Shown here: positions 1-8,862 of the stretch, in pieces
Layout: the number at the start of each line of letters is the position of its first letter
How positions within the stretch are numbered: position 1 is the first letter of the stretch
NCBI GenBank assembly: GCA_022225965.2
Contig: JAKJXP020000212.1
Coordinates: forward strand, 1 to 17,868
Length of the DNA stretch: 17,868 nt
Reading direction: 5' to 3'
From: Diatrype stigma
Lineage: Eukaryota; Ascomycota; Sordariomycetes; Xylariales; Diatrypaceae
Made by a program: the position numbers and the translations under genes
Notes under the pieces: model-generated
Told to the model about the DNA's origin: nothing
The model's database searches: none
The model's input: the letters and a program-made list of their open reading frames with translations, nothing else

Positions 1-26
1 GGGTTGGGGGGGGAGGGGGGGCCGTT

Positions 27-112
27 GGCAACTGGCACTGGAACCTTTCAGGCACCTGGCACCTGGCGATGCGAAGCTTCTGCGCACCTGGCACCTGCCA
101 CTGGAAGGTTTT
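27..112. repeat. Imperfect GGCACCTGG-type short repeats
   Basis: The words GGCACTGG, GGCACCTGG and GCACCTGCC recur with 1-3 base changes; the clearest is a directly doubled GGCACCTGGCACCTGG near 52-67. A similar GCGCACCTGGCACCTGCC stretch follows near 81-98. This is a degenerate minisatellite-like patch; no function can be assigned. Confidence 0.5.
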
Positions 113-291
113 CCGCACTTGCAGCTAGCTAGTACTGGAAGCTGTACGCACTGACCACCTAAAGCTGGCATTTAACACTTGGGCTCTTGTGCTCCTCCGG
201 ATCGGGGGGGCCTCACGTATTGAATAAGGAGAAATTCTTAGATGCTCCTAGCGTCTTCGTTAGCCCCTACTTGACTGAGCTATAGACCGCC

Positions 292-295
292 AGGC
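292..295. repeat. Target site duplication, left copy (AGGC)
   Basis: AGGC lies directly outside the TGT terminus of the left LTR at 296 and is repeated at 5841-5844, directly outside the ACA terminus of the right LTR. A 4-bp duplication flanking TG...CA ends is the expected scar of retroviral-type integration. Because the flank is rich in CAGGCC words, a chance match of 4 bp is not impossible. Confidence 0.7.
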
Positions 296-482
296 TGTGC
301 TTCTGCGCCCGGTCCTTCGAATCCCTAGGGAATTACTGCTATTGGCAATTCACTTAGGATTATACTGAAGGTCCGGACTTATTATTAAATTGAAGCTAAT
401 TACAATTATACGCTTTAAGTTGCTAAAATTCTATATTCCGATTTTCCGATCCTTGGCATTATAAGGAATGCCCGGATTCATA
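296..482 (-). repeat. Left LTR (element 3' LTR)
   Basis: 187 bp, starting TGTGC and ending CATA on the plus strand, where the other copy has CACA. It aligns without gaps to 5654-5840 with 21 differences by hand count, all C/T or G/A. This copy keeps the less mutated state at its left end (TGTGCTTCTG against TATACTTTTA) and the more mutated state at its right end, so both copies have been hit. On the element's strand it is the downstream LTR, because the polypurine tract abuts its inner edge. Confidence 0.92.
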
Positions 483-498
483 ACCATTCCCTTTCTTT
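483..498 (-). other. Polypurine tract (plus-strand priming site)
   Basis: Read on the minus strand, the 16 bases next to the inner edge of the left LTR are AAAGAAAGGGAATGGT, almost all purine. A purine tract directly before the 3' LTR is where LTR retroelements prime second-strand DNA synthesis. Its position fixes the element's orientation independently of the coding traces. The matching primer-binding site beside 5653 is too altered to assign to a tRNA. Confidence 0.75.
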
Positions 499-559
499 AT
501 TATAATCGTTCTTAATTACTATCGTTAATTTCCCTTTCCATTAAGCGCCGACGATTTTG

Positions 560-1990
560 TTTTAAAAGTTACTTATTTGCATATCATATGTTACGTACGG
601 AATATCCATTTTTTACAAAGGCCGGAAATAAGTTCGTTCCGTTATATTTGTTTTATAATTGGATTTTTTTGGGGCTTCGTAAATAATACGTATTACCGGA
701 ATAACAATTAATTACGTTCCAAGGCCTATTATAATAAGGCTTGTGCTTTTTTTGGCGTTAACGAATGCGAAAGATCTAATCGTTCGGAACGTACGTTTTA
801 ATAAGCCCCTTTTTTTCTTAAAAATACGTTCGTATCTTATTACGAAACGCCTTTATATTATTAAAACAGGCTCTCGCAAACGGTACTTCGTAATTTGCTG
901 CTAATAACTTATTATTTTAAAGCTTTTCCCTTTCCGTCGGTTCGCGAGAATATTTGCAGAATTCCGATAGAGTTTGTTTTTAAAGAGGAATTATGCCGAA
1001 CAGTAGGAAATATAAGCTATAACCGTTCAATTTAAAAATACGGTTATAAATAATTACCGTTCGTTATAATAATTCGGGTAATAAACGGACCGTAAGATTT
1101 GCTTAATATTCGCATAGCATAATTTTCTTTAAATCCTTATTAATTTTTTTTATCTTTCCGTTGCTTTTCGGGCGCCCTAATATAATAGCCTTTACGATAA
1201 AGTTTTATTTTTTATTTTAGGCATTCGCGGCTTTATTTTTAAAGGCGCCGGCATTATTATTAATTTATTTCTTAAAAATACCGTAAATACATTTAATACG
1301 GAAAAATATAAAGATCGTATTTCCGAATTAAACGAAAGAAATAACGTTAGCTTTTATTTATTCCGTAACGTATTTAATAGTTATAAAAATCGTAAACGAA
1401 CCTATTAACGTATAATCGATTGCCTATTTAATTAGGGATACCGGAAATTATACGGACTGCAAGTTTAATAATAAAGAATTCGGTTTTTTTATTAATTAAT
1501 AGGCCGGGCATTCGACGATTATTTATTACGCAACGAAAACGATTTCCGAATGCCAGAATTGCTTCTGCGCATTACAAAACGTTATTTTAACGGTTAAATA
1601 GCCTTGGTTATAATAAATCCGTTTCAATTATATTAAAAGTTTATCGTATTTAAGAATTTCCTATAAAATTTACGCTTTTATAACGGTACCCCTTACGTAC
1701 GAAAGGTTACCGGGTATTTTTTCGTACCTAATTATTTTATATAACTTATTTCGGTATATAATAAAGTGCTTATTAATTTATTTTCGTTATATAGCTAAAG
1801 ATAAAGGAATATTATATAAAAGAATTTCGAAAATGGCTTAAAGATTTAATCGATTCAGTTAATCGGCATAGCGAATCGGTTCGGTTTTTTCGGCTGCCAT
1901 TATTGCGGCTTCTTAAAGCCTTAAAAAGTAATCGGCAAAAACGTTCGTTCGATTTAAGCGGTATACGATACGAATTCCGAAATACTCGAT
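560..1990 (-). pseudogene. Integrase remnant of the retrotransposon
   Basis: Integrase-like sequence can be followed on the minus strand through many stops. Around 1350-1440 the core begins with an AIDY segment and a following G-F-T-I-like stretch, the usual site of the first catalytic Asp. Around 950-1100 an LPELL...YN...G.S.YFLLFG segment matches the end of the catalytic core in Gypsy integrases. Around 600-770 a PWNVI.CYSGNTYYLRSP segment resembles the C-terminal GPY/F module. A further stretch ends in a Lys where the family normally has the catalytic Glu in an N-G-x-x-E context, consistent with a G-to-A change. It is inactive. Boundaries are approximate, and the N-terminal zinc finger could not be placed with certainty. 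Confidence 0.75.
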
Positions 1991-2099
1991 AGTATCGAAA
2001 AAACGTAATATACGGGCCGATTATTCGGCTTTCGTATTAATTGTTTTTAGCGATTCGTAATTAATAATTACTGTTATATTGCCGTTTTTAATTTAATGC

Positions 2100-3200
2100 C
2101 GTTAATGCTAAAATGCCAGCATAATACCGAAAAATTCCTTTTCTTAAGCGGAATATCGTAATTAGGTTTTTATAAATTTCTTCGAAAAATAAGCAATTAA
2201 ATATAAAATAAAAGCGCTTATTGCTTTTATATAAAATTGCAACAGCGTTACATTAACGAATCATTACGAAGCATTTGCCTTAAGAATAATCGGACGGCGC
2301 CAATTGAATTTCCGAATTACGGGCGTTATTATAATTATTTCGCAAATTGCCTTTTAGCTTATTATGGCTTCGAGAAATAATTCGATACGTTCGTTTTTCG
2401 GGCCGCCTATAAGGGCTATAAATAGTTTAGCGATTTCCGAATACCTATTAATTAAATACCGCAAATAATCGGCGGCATTCATAAACGTTCGAATTTCGGT
2501 TATTATTACCGGTTTGGGCTTATTCCGAATAGCCGCAACTTTGGCTAAATTGGTTTCGATTTTTTCTTCGGAAATTACGAAGCCTAAAAAGATTCCCTTC
2601 CTAACGAATATTAGGGATTTCGCTGGATTTACGATTATTCCGTAACTGAAAAGCCTTTTAAATAAGGCGAATATATATTCGTAAAGCTATTCGGATATAT
2701 CAGCCCATACGGCTATATTATCCAGAATGCCCGAAATAAATTCGCGAAATAATTCGAGGATTTTTTCCATTAATGCCTAAAAAATCGCCGGGGCGTTATA
2801 AAGTCCGAAAGGCATTATTAATTATTCGTAAATGCCAAATAAAATTACGAAGGCGGTCTTTTCGATATTTGGTTCGTAAATTTTAATCTGTTAAAAGCCA
2901 TTTTTAAGGTCGATAAAGCAATACCAGCAATGTCCGGCCGTTTGTTGGATTTTATTTATCGCGTTAAAAAACGGATAAGCGTTTTTTCGTTGGATCTTAT
3001 TAAGTTTCCGATAATTACAGCAAAATCGCCATATTACGTTTTTATCGAACTTATTAGGCTTCGTTATTTAATCCGGTACTTTTTTGGATATAAATAACGC
3101 AAGCGAATCTTATAAACCCGTATTAATACGTATAACCATTTTTAAATGCTTTTTAACGAATTTACGGAATGCCCGAAATTAAGCAGGGCTATATCGACGT
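2100..3200 (-). pseudogene. Reverse transcriptase and RNase H remnant
   Basis: On the minus strand near 2800-2940 the reading YCFIDLKNGF, a stop, QIKI, then EKTAFVILFGIYE, a stop and LIMPFGLYNAPAIF corresponds to the conserved RT palm and fingers of Ty3/Gypsy elements. About 80 bases further along the strand is ILDNIAVWADISE, the aspartate-box region. The second Asp of the catalytic pair reads Asn (codon at 2719-2717). Downstream, an NPAKSLIFVRKGIFLGFVIS segment (near 2580-2640) and a KPVIITEIRTFMNAADYLRY segment are the typical RT thumb and RNase H connection. Stops interrupt throughout. RNase H itself, roughly 2100-2400, is poorly readable. Confidence 0.85.
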
Positions 3201-3589
3201 AAAGGGAATTTAATGGATTTGTTATTTTTAATATCGATATAATAACGGATACGTATATTCGCAATAACCTTTTTCGAAACGAGCCCGAATAGTTTTGGAA
3301 AGTTATGAACGTATTATAAAAAGTATTTATTAATAGCCCTATTATTTATTGGAATAAGTTTGTACCAAATTATTGAATTAAATTCGGCTATTACGTAAGT
3401 CGTTTCGAAAACGTAAAGGGTACATAATAAAGCGATTAAATAAATTACGGGCCTTTCGGTAATTTTAATTAAAGTAATTACTTCGTTTTTTCTTTTTTTT
3501 TTACAATATATATCCAACTTATGAAATAGACTTTTCCCGAAAATTAAGTTACCGAAAAAAGTGCCGTCGGAAATAACTTCCGCTAATAT

Positions 3590-3892
3590 TTAAAACGGAA
3601 TAATATTACTACCGGGCATTAAAAACCGGGCGGTAATTATTACGTTACGCAAAATCTTCGGTCCTATGCTTTTAATCCCTCGCATTATTAACGGTTTCGA
3701 GGAATTATACGTTTTTAACGTAGCTGCTATCGATTCGGAAATATAACAGGAAATATATCCGTAATTTAGGAAAATTATAAATTTATTTCCGTCGATTATT
3801 TCCGTAAAGAAAAGGTTATAATTTTTACCATATCCTTTTCGTAAAGGTTTATTTTTATTAAGGAATGGTTTATTGCCGGTATTTATTTCCAT
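3590..3892 (-). pseudogene. Retropepsin-like protease remnant
   Basis: An open stretch of 100 codons reads through a segment resembling the catalytic loop of LTR-element aspartic proteases: a short beta strand, then FLNYGYISCYISESIAATL. The family motif at that place is Asp-Thr/Ser-Gly followed by a hydrophobic/Ser-rich turn. Here the Asp position is Asn (codon at 3766-3764) and the next residue Tyr, both explainable by G-to-A changes. It lies upstream of the RT remnant on the same strand, the expected order. The length of open frame is due to chance loss of stops, not to a functional gene. Confidence 0.6.
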
Positions 3893-4149
3893 TAAATAAA
3901 CGCGGCGCCCTTATTCGTTATTTTCGAATTGCTTAAGGAATTCGTTAAAGTCGCGATTAAACCTTTCGTTTTTTTATAATTATTCGGCGAAACTTTTTTC
4001 GAAATCGTTCTCGCCATTATTTTCGGCGCCGGCAAAATATACGTAAAGCCGTTTAATTTCCTTAAATTTATTAAAAACTAATCGGAATTTATTATTAATA
4101 ACGTCTTAATATAAGGTTCCTTTAAAAGTAACTTTTTTGCCCGTATCCG

Positions 4150-5600
4150 CATATTATATGTCTTTTAAAAACTTCGCCTTTATTTTGTAATCTTTAATTC
4201 AATGGCTTTATTTGTTATAATTAAAGCATTTGTTATTTTCGGCTTTCGCGGTAAAGCCTTATTCGGCCGCGGTATAAACGTTACGGCTTTCGTTACGAAA
4301 ATCGGCAATTTTTCCGAACCTCGCGGCTTAGGATACGGTAATTATTGCATCCGGAGGTTTTAATTAAATTATGCCGGATTTGGCTTATATAGCCCTTATA
4401 ACGGTTAGATTATAAAATGGCGTTATTTTTCTTTAAAATTAAACGGTAACCGAAAAAATGCCGTAAATTTTTCCTTTAATCGCTTAACGGATAACCAATT
4501 CGGCTTATTAAATAATTACTTTAACCCTTTATACGTTATTAAAGTTTTCGAATTAATCGTTAAAAATTAGCCATATATTAAATAGGTTATTGCGTAACGT
4601 ATTAATAAGGATCTTTCTTATATAATAGCTATCGCAAATATCTTTCGGTATTTTATAAAAGGCTTCGTAAATGCGTTTCGCAAAATTTAATATATTTTTA
4701 TCTTAATACGAAAGCAACGTTACGAAATAAATTAACGCTTCCGAAAAAACATTATAATCGTTTAAAACTTAAAGAATATATTTTACAAACGTTATTTAAT
4801 TTGGCTTATTATTGCGAATATATATTTTTATTTATTAATAATTGCCGATAAATTCGCCCGTAATTCGGTATGTCCAGAAATCGTATAAAATTAATGCTGC
4901 TAAAAGGCGTTTTTAAATTTCTTCCAGCTTTTTTAAAACCTAACCGTCGGCCCAAATTAAACGGAAATTTGGAAGTATCGTTATTTTGTTTTTCGCCTCG
5001 ATATGGCCCATTTCCGCAATATCGTTCGGAAATATAATCGGAGGCCATACCTTTTTTATTCGTTTTTTTTACGGATTTTAAATGTAATTCATAATAAGCG
5101 GCATATATGCCATATTAATTTTTCCTTTTATTCGCGGTTTATCGTAATAAAGTAAGCGCTAAATATACGGCATATATTAGTTTTAATCGAATTTAAATGG
5201 TTCGCGGAAACCAATTAGCAATTTCGCATTACCGGCGGTAACCGCTTTTTCGATATTAAATATGAACTGTTATTATTATTATTAAACCCATTCGTTTTTT
5301 CGGCGAAATTATTAATTCGGCGTTTCGATTCTTTTGCCTTTAAGCTTAATATCGAAATATTCGGTTATTTTCGTAACTTTATTCATTAAATAATTTAAAT
5401 TATTTTCCATTAAGGTATTTCTTCGTTCGATATTTTCGAACTTTTTATTAAGAAATTCGTACAATATGCCGTTTTTTTAAACGGATTTCGCATCCGTAAG
5501 GGATTTAACGAAAATGCCGCCTTAGGCCGGAACGTCCTTGGGCTATTTCCCCGCATTGGCGCTGCTTTTTGCTATCGTCGGTTATCGGAAAGAATTCGTA
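4150..5600 (-). pseudogene. Gag remnant with C-terminal zinc knuckle
   Basis: Between the 5' LTR and the protease on the minus strand lies sequence readable as gag only in pieces, for example FAKRIYEAFYKIPKDICD near 4640-4700, which resembles the gag stretch before the zinc knuckle in Gypsy elements. The knuckle itself is at 4187-4228. Stops and frame changes are frequent. The N-terminal part (about 5000-5600) cannot be matched to any domain by eye. The assignment rests mainly on position and the knuckle. Confidence 0.6.
4187..4228 (-). pseudogene. RIP-damaged CCHC zinc knuckle of gag
   Basis: The 14 minus-strand codons from 4228 to 4187 have the spacing of C-x2-C-x4-H-x4-C. Cys1 and His9 survive. 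Positions 4 and 14 read Tyr (TAT and TAC), and two internal codons are stops. Cys-to-Tyr is the product of one G-to-A transition. The spacing match is what identifies gag in this element. Confidence 0.7.
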
Positions 5601-5653
5601 AGAAAATAAGGTAAATTTTACGTTATTAGCGTTAACTTATAAAAATAATTATT

Positions 5654-5840
5654 TATACTTTTACGCCCGGTTCTTCGAATCCTTAGGGAATTACTGCTAT
5701 TAGCAATTTACTTAGGATTATATTAAAGGTCCGGATTTGTTATTAAATTAAAGCTAATTATAATTATACGCTTTAAGCTGTTAGAATTCTATATTCCGAT
5801 TTTCCGATCCTTGGCATTATGGGGAATGCCCGGATCCACA
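5654..5840 (-). repeat. Right LTR (element 5' LTR)
   Basis: 187 bp ending GGATCCACA on the plus strand, matching 296-482 without gaps. Its left end has TATAC where the other copy has TGTGC, so the terminal TG dinucleotide has been lost to a transition, while the ACA end is intact. On the element's strand this is the upstream LTR that would have carried the promoter. No TATA element can be assigned with confidence because RIP-type change creates TA-rich sequence everywhere. Confidence 0.92.
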
Positions 5841-5844
5841 AGGC
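5841..5844. repeat. Target site duplication, right copy (AGGC)
   Basis: AGGC directly follows the ACA end of the right LTR and equals 292-295. Joining the flanks at this word gives the inferred pre-insertion site, ...GACCGCCAGGC then CAGGCCAGACC.... Confidence 0.7.
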
Positions 5845-6779
5845 CAGGCCAGACCAGAGGAAGTTTTTCTTCGCTGCTGCTTTATTTACGTTAACTTGTT
5901 AGCGTCGGCACGGCGGCGACAACGACGATCCGGCAATTCGTCGAAATTGTATGGACGACTTTGAACATCTGGCAAGGATCCCTGGAGTGGAGCGCGGGGG
6001 GTCGGGGGGGTCGGGGGCAACTGGGGGCCTTGGGTCCGGCGGACTTTACTGTATACAGGTGCCTCGACAGACCCGCAGGTGCAACTTCTGTTCAATGACG
6101 TTGCGTAACATGACCGCCCAGGTGGTATAATATGGAATATGGGGGCTTTTAGGGGATCTCCCGGCTCGATGCCGCTGCTGCCAGGGCGGTAAAGCGCTGT
6201 TGGTCTTAGCGGGGTCCACGTGCCCTTGCGTGCCAGAGATAAATGTCGTCACCACATGTGACATGCTAGAGGAAATTTCATTGGATTGCCCCTGTCCCCG
6301 CCACTTCTCGTTGCATCGATAGGTTTCCTCAGCCATGTAGTTACGTACATTGCTTGGAGGTGGACATGACGATGTTGGAGAGACGCAAAGATGGCCGACA
6401 GCCAGTATAAGGGAATGGAGGATTTTGAAGGGTTGGAGGGTGATATGTATGTTCATGATTGGTAGTTATAAAGTGATAAAAAGAATGAACGGTAAAAATG
6501 AAAATTTGTGAAATGCAAACATCCAGCCGTAAGATGCTTAATAAAACCTACAGTAATATTATGTTAAAAAGAAACATGCCGTGGCATTTTATATGTATGT
6601 TTGTATACGAGACTTACATGATCATGCAGAAGCCTTACTAACAACGGTGGGCGGGCCATCTCGACTGCAAATGACAAGTCTTTCTTTAAATTTAACAGTC
6701 TTGATATTCGTGAAGCTACCTATATAGGTACAACAATTTGCATAGCAACTACGCATGATGATTATGACGACGATGACAT
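5845..6779. other. Intergenic stretch right of the element, no supported gene
   Basis: Composition returns abruptly to normal after 5840. Two minus-strand open stretches (69 and 136 codons, about 5886-6095 and 6046-6456) start at non-ATG codons, are rich in Pro, Arg and Ser, and resemble no family I know. I treat them as chance. The stretch includes a G-run cluster (5996-6027), and its right end is the downstream region of the oxidoreductase gene. Confidence 0.6.
5996..6027 (+). other. G-quadruplex-like G-run cluster
   Basis: Four runs of 6, 7, 5 and 5 G are separated by TC, TC and CAACT loops. This fits the G3+N1-7 rule for intramolecular quadruplexes. It lies about 160 bp outside the retrotransposon and about 750 bp downstream of the oxidoreductase stop. 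Formation in the cell is inference. Confidence 0.65.
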
Positions 6780-7859
6780 TTATTCCCAAGGTCTGATCAC
6801 GACCTTCTCGCCCGACACGCCGTTCTTGTTCTTCGCCAGCGCCGTCTCGACGGCCGCCAGCCCGCCCGGCACGACGGCCGGCCGGTTCGGCCGGAACAGG
6901 CCGCGGGCGATGTAGCCGTCCTCGCCGCCGAGGTGGGCCATCAGCGGCTCGCTCAGGTACCGCAGCTTGGGCCCGCTGCCGAGGCCCAGCACGCCGCGCA
7001 CCGACGTGGCCACCGGCCCGCTGGCGCACAGCCCGGGAACCTCCCCGCCCGCCGGCGGCTGCACCACGTACACATGCGCGCCGGCCGCGCGCGTCGCGTG
7101 CACGACGCGCACCCCGAGCGCCTGCGTGCTCTCGACGGAGATGGCGTCGAGCACGAGCGCGAGCGGCGCACCCGCGGCCGTGACGGCGGCGGCGAAGTCC
7201 TCGGGCGCGCTGTGCGTCGCGCGGTCGAGCACGACGTGGGCGCCGAGGGCCTCGAGGTGGGCGCGGTGCGCGGCGCTCGAGTTGGTGACGATGCGCGAGA
7301 AGCCCGACAGGCGGGCGAGCTGGATGGCGTACTGGCCGACGGAGGAGCTGCCGCCGAGGATGACGATCGACTTGCCCTCGCCGACCTTGTCGCCGGCGGG
7401 AGCCCAGGGTGGGGTAAGGCCGTGGCCGGTCTCGGTGTCGTAGAAGGCGGTCAGCACGGCGACGGAGGCGAGGCTGACGCCGCTGGCCTCGTCGTCGGTG
7501 ATGTTGCGGGGCGTCTTGGCCACGAGGGCCGCGGGCATGCGGCAGTACTGCTGGAACGTCGAGGCGTCGTACTTGCCGATGATGCCCTGGAAGAAGACGC
7601 GGTCGCCGGGGGCGAAGCCCGACACGCCCGGTCCCACCTCGGCGATCTCGCCGGCGGCGTCGGAGCCGAGCACGGCCGGGTACGAAGACAGGAAGACCTT
7701 GTAGTCGCGCATCTTCCAGTCGACCGGGTTGATGGCCGTCGCGGTGATCCGGATGGCCACCTCGCCGTCCTCCAGCGGGGCGAGGGAGCGCTCCGTGACG
7801 ATGTTCTGGGCGCCCGGCTCGGGCACCACGGCGGCGTTGAACTTCTCGGGGACCGGCAT
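6780..7859 (-). CDS. Medium-chain NADPH oxidoreductase, enoyl-reductase-like
   Basis: The 359-residue intronless protein belongs to the zinc-free, quinone-reductase-like branch of the medium-chain dehydrogenase/reductase superfamily, which includes fungal trans-acting enoyl reductases. Visible features are a GroES-like N-terminal domain with NPVDWKM (residues 44-50) and GSDAAGEIAEVGPGV (65-79). PGDRVFF (84-90) follows, then a Rossmann nucleotide-binding loop GGSSSVGQYAIQLA (169-182). The four structural-zinc cysteines of classical alcohol dehydrogenases are absent. I chose the ATG at 7859 because it has a good context (AAAACATGCC) and the family's N-terminus starts there; the frame runs on to a TTG at 8000 but has no ATG upstream. 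Substrate is unknown: such proteins either work with a polyketide synthase or act alone on enones, and no synthase is in this window. It is divergent to the HMT1-like gene across about 1 kb. Confidence 0.9.
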   Translation of the reverse strand: MPVPEKFNAAVVPEPGAQNIVTERSLAPLEDGEVAIRITATAINPVDWKMRDYKVFLSSYPAVLGSDAAGEIAEVGPGVSGFAPGDRVFFQGIIGKYDASTFQQYCRMPAALVAKTPRNITDDEASGVSLASVAVLTAFYDTETGHGLTPPWAPAGDKVGEGKSIVILGGSSSVGQYAIQLARLSGFSRIVTNSSAAHRAHLEALGAHVVLDRATHSAPEDFAAAVTAAGAPLALVLDAISVESTQALGVRVVHATRAAGAHVYVVQPPAGGEVPGLCASGPVATSVRGVLGLGSGPKLRYLSEPLMAHLGGEDGYIARGLFRPNRPAVVPGGLAAVETALAKNKNGVSGEKVVIRPWE

Positions 7860-8862
7860 GTTTTCGTCTGCTTGCTGCTTGATGCTTGCCTGTTCGTTTA
7901 CTTGGTGCTTTACTGGGGTGAGATGAAAGGGCAGATGTTGCACACAATATGTTGGAGGTGACGGGGGCGGATCTAGATATAGAAGGGACGCTGGAAGCAA
8001 GCTCAGGGGGTGGGGGGTTCTTCGAAGTTCTTTCGATTCAAGGTTGTTAAGCTAGTGTGGGGCTTTCAAGGTCGAGAGGCATTTTTGCTAGGATAAATAA
8101 TCGTGAGAGCGTTTCGTCGGTTCTCCGCATATAAAGTGAGGTTAGTTTCACCATGGCCACTGCTCTAGTTAATAATGGGCTGCTGAGTTGCCGAGGTCTA
8201 CCTGCAATATCTACCGTCTAGCTACAGTCTAAACACTGTAGACACTGTAGACACTGTCATGATGGGTGTCAACTAGCCACTTTGGGAAGCAACTGCCGTT
8301 GCAGTCTGCAGAAGAATCATTAGCCAGAACCTTGGAACCTTGGAAATGTTGTCGGCGATAAAAAGGTGGAATCTTGAAAATGAGAACGAAGTTGCGTCAT
8401 GGGAACTAAGCTCTTTATAAGCATACACGCTGAGAATATATTTGTCAAAGCAGCCCTGGAGCTCACCCCCTGTTCGCCTCTCGGATTTAGTGTTATACCG
8501 GGTATAGCTGGATTAGGCAAGAGGTATGTAGCTAAGTACCTCCCACCCAGCGGCCCAGCCTTCTCCGGACGGGCTCGACGGGCTGCGGGCTCAGGGCTGC
8601 ATTACATGATCGGGACTATCCGTCCTTCCTTTATTCACCTAGTCATAGTACCCGTATAGCAAATGGTCAAATTGGTCATCAATGTTTCAGTTTGAAGGGG
8701 TCCAAATACATCTGATCCAACATTCGTGTTTTTCGTAGCCACAAGACTCGAGTCTCCAACAGTCCAGCCACAGCCAGTTGACGCGCTTCACTACTTTAGC
8801 CTCTAGCTTCTAGCCTCCAGGAGCGTTGCCAGTTGGTGGTTGGCCAGCTCTCAACGGCAACA
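7860..8862. promoter_or_regulatory. Shared upstream region of two divergent genes
   Basis: About 1 kb separates the ATGs of the oxidoreductase (minus) and the HMT1-like transporter (plus), so both promoters must lie here. A TATA-like TCTAGATATAGAAG block (about 7971-7984) sits about 115 bp upstream of the oxidoreductase start. TTTATAAGC near 8413-8421 is a possible TATA element for the plus strand, though it is 440 bp from the ATG. A 9-bp direct repeat lies at 8233-8258. Open stretches inside (for example 8399-8659) use non-ATG starts and look like chance. Promoter assignments are inference. Confidence 0.5.
8233..8258. repeat. Three tandem copies of a 9-bp unit ACACTGTAG
   Basis: ACACTGTAG at 8233-8241 and 8242-8250 is followed by a partial third copy ACACTGTC (8251-8258). 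Related TACAGTCT and CTGCAATA words lie just upstream. It lies midway between the two divergent genes, so it could hold repeated factor sites or be a neutral minisatellite. Confidence 0.7.

Larger units (their letters stand above)
1..295. other. Left flank of the retrotransposon, no gene
   Basis: No open reading frame with coding character is visible. The stretch opens with runs of G (about 1-21) and then carries imperfect copies of a CACCTGG/CACTGG motif (about 27-112). Base composition is ordinary, in sharp contrast to the AT-rich element that starts at 296. The last four bases, AGGC at 292-295, match the four bases after the far LTR and form the target duplication. Confidence 0.7.
296..5840 (-). 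mobile_element. Degenerate Ty3/Gypsy LTR retrotransposon, RIP-mutated
   Basis: A 5,545-bp element runs on the minus strand. It has 187-bp LTRs (296-482 and 5654-5840, constant offset 5,358, no indels), TG...CA termini, a 4-bp AGGC target duplication and a purine tract beside the left LTR. In minus-strand order, traces of gag with a CCHC knuckle, protease, reverse transcriptase, RNase H and integrase with a GPY/F-like tail can be read; integrase after RNase H is the Ty3/Gypsy order. Every domain is broken by stops. The body is strongly AT-rich, poor in CpA/TpG, rich in TpA, yet retains CpG. That pattern, plus the all-transition LTR differences, is what RIP produces. The element cannot encode working proteins. 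No chromodomain is visible after the integrase tail. The subfamily needs a repeat-library search. Confidence 0.93.

Noticed and set aside
3314..5048. Short open frames inside the retrotransposon taken as intact genes
   Set aside because: They are fragments of the mutated pol and gag regions, or shadows of them; stops interrupt every domain.
5886..6456. Two minus-strand open frames beside the retrotransposon
   Set aside because: Non-ATG starts, Pro/Arg-rich translation over G-runs, and no recognised domain.
6622..7961. Long open frames overlapping the oxidoreductase: 441 codons on the minus strand and 342, 158, 68 and 65 codons on the plus strand
   Set aside because: They are Arg/Ala/Gly-rich shadows caused by the high GC third-position bias of the real gene; none has family motifs, and the real frame shows clear MDR domains.
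7860..8000. A 47-residue N-terminal extension of the oxidoreductase
   Set aside because: It begins at TTG, contains no ATG and no conserved sequence; the ATG at 7859 has a good context and fits the family's N-terminus.
8833..8862. A ten-residue extension of the transporter
   Set aside because: It starts at TTG; the in-frame ATG at 8863 has a strong context and starts directly before the first membrane segment.
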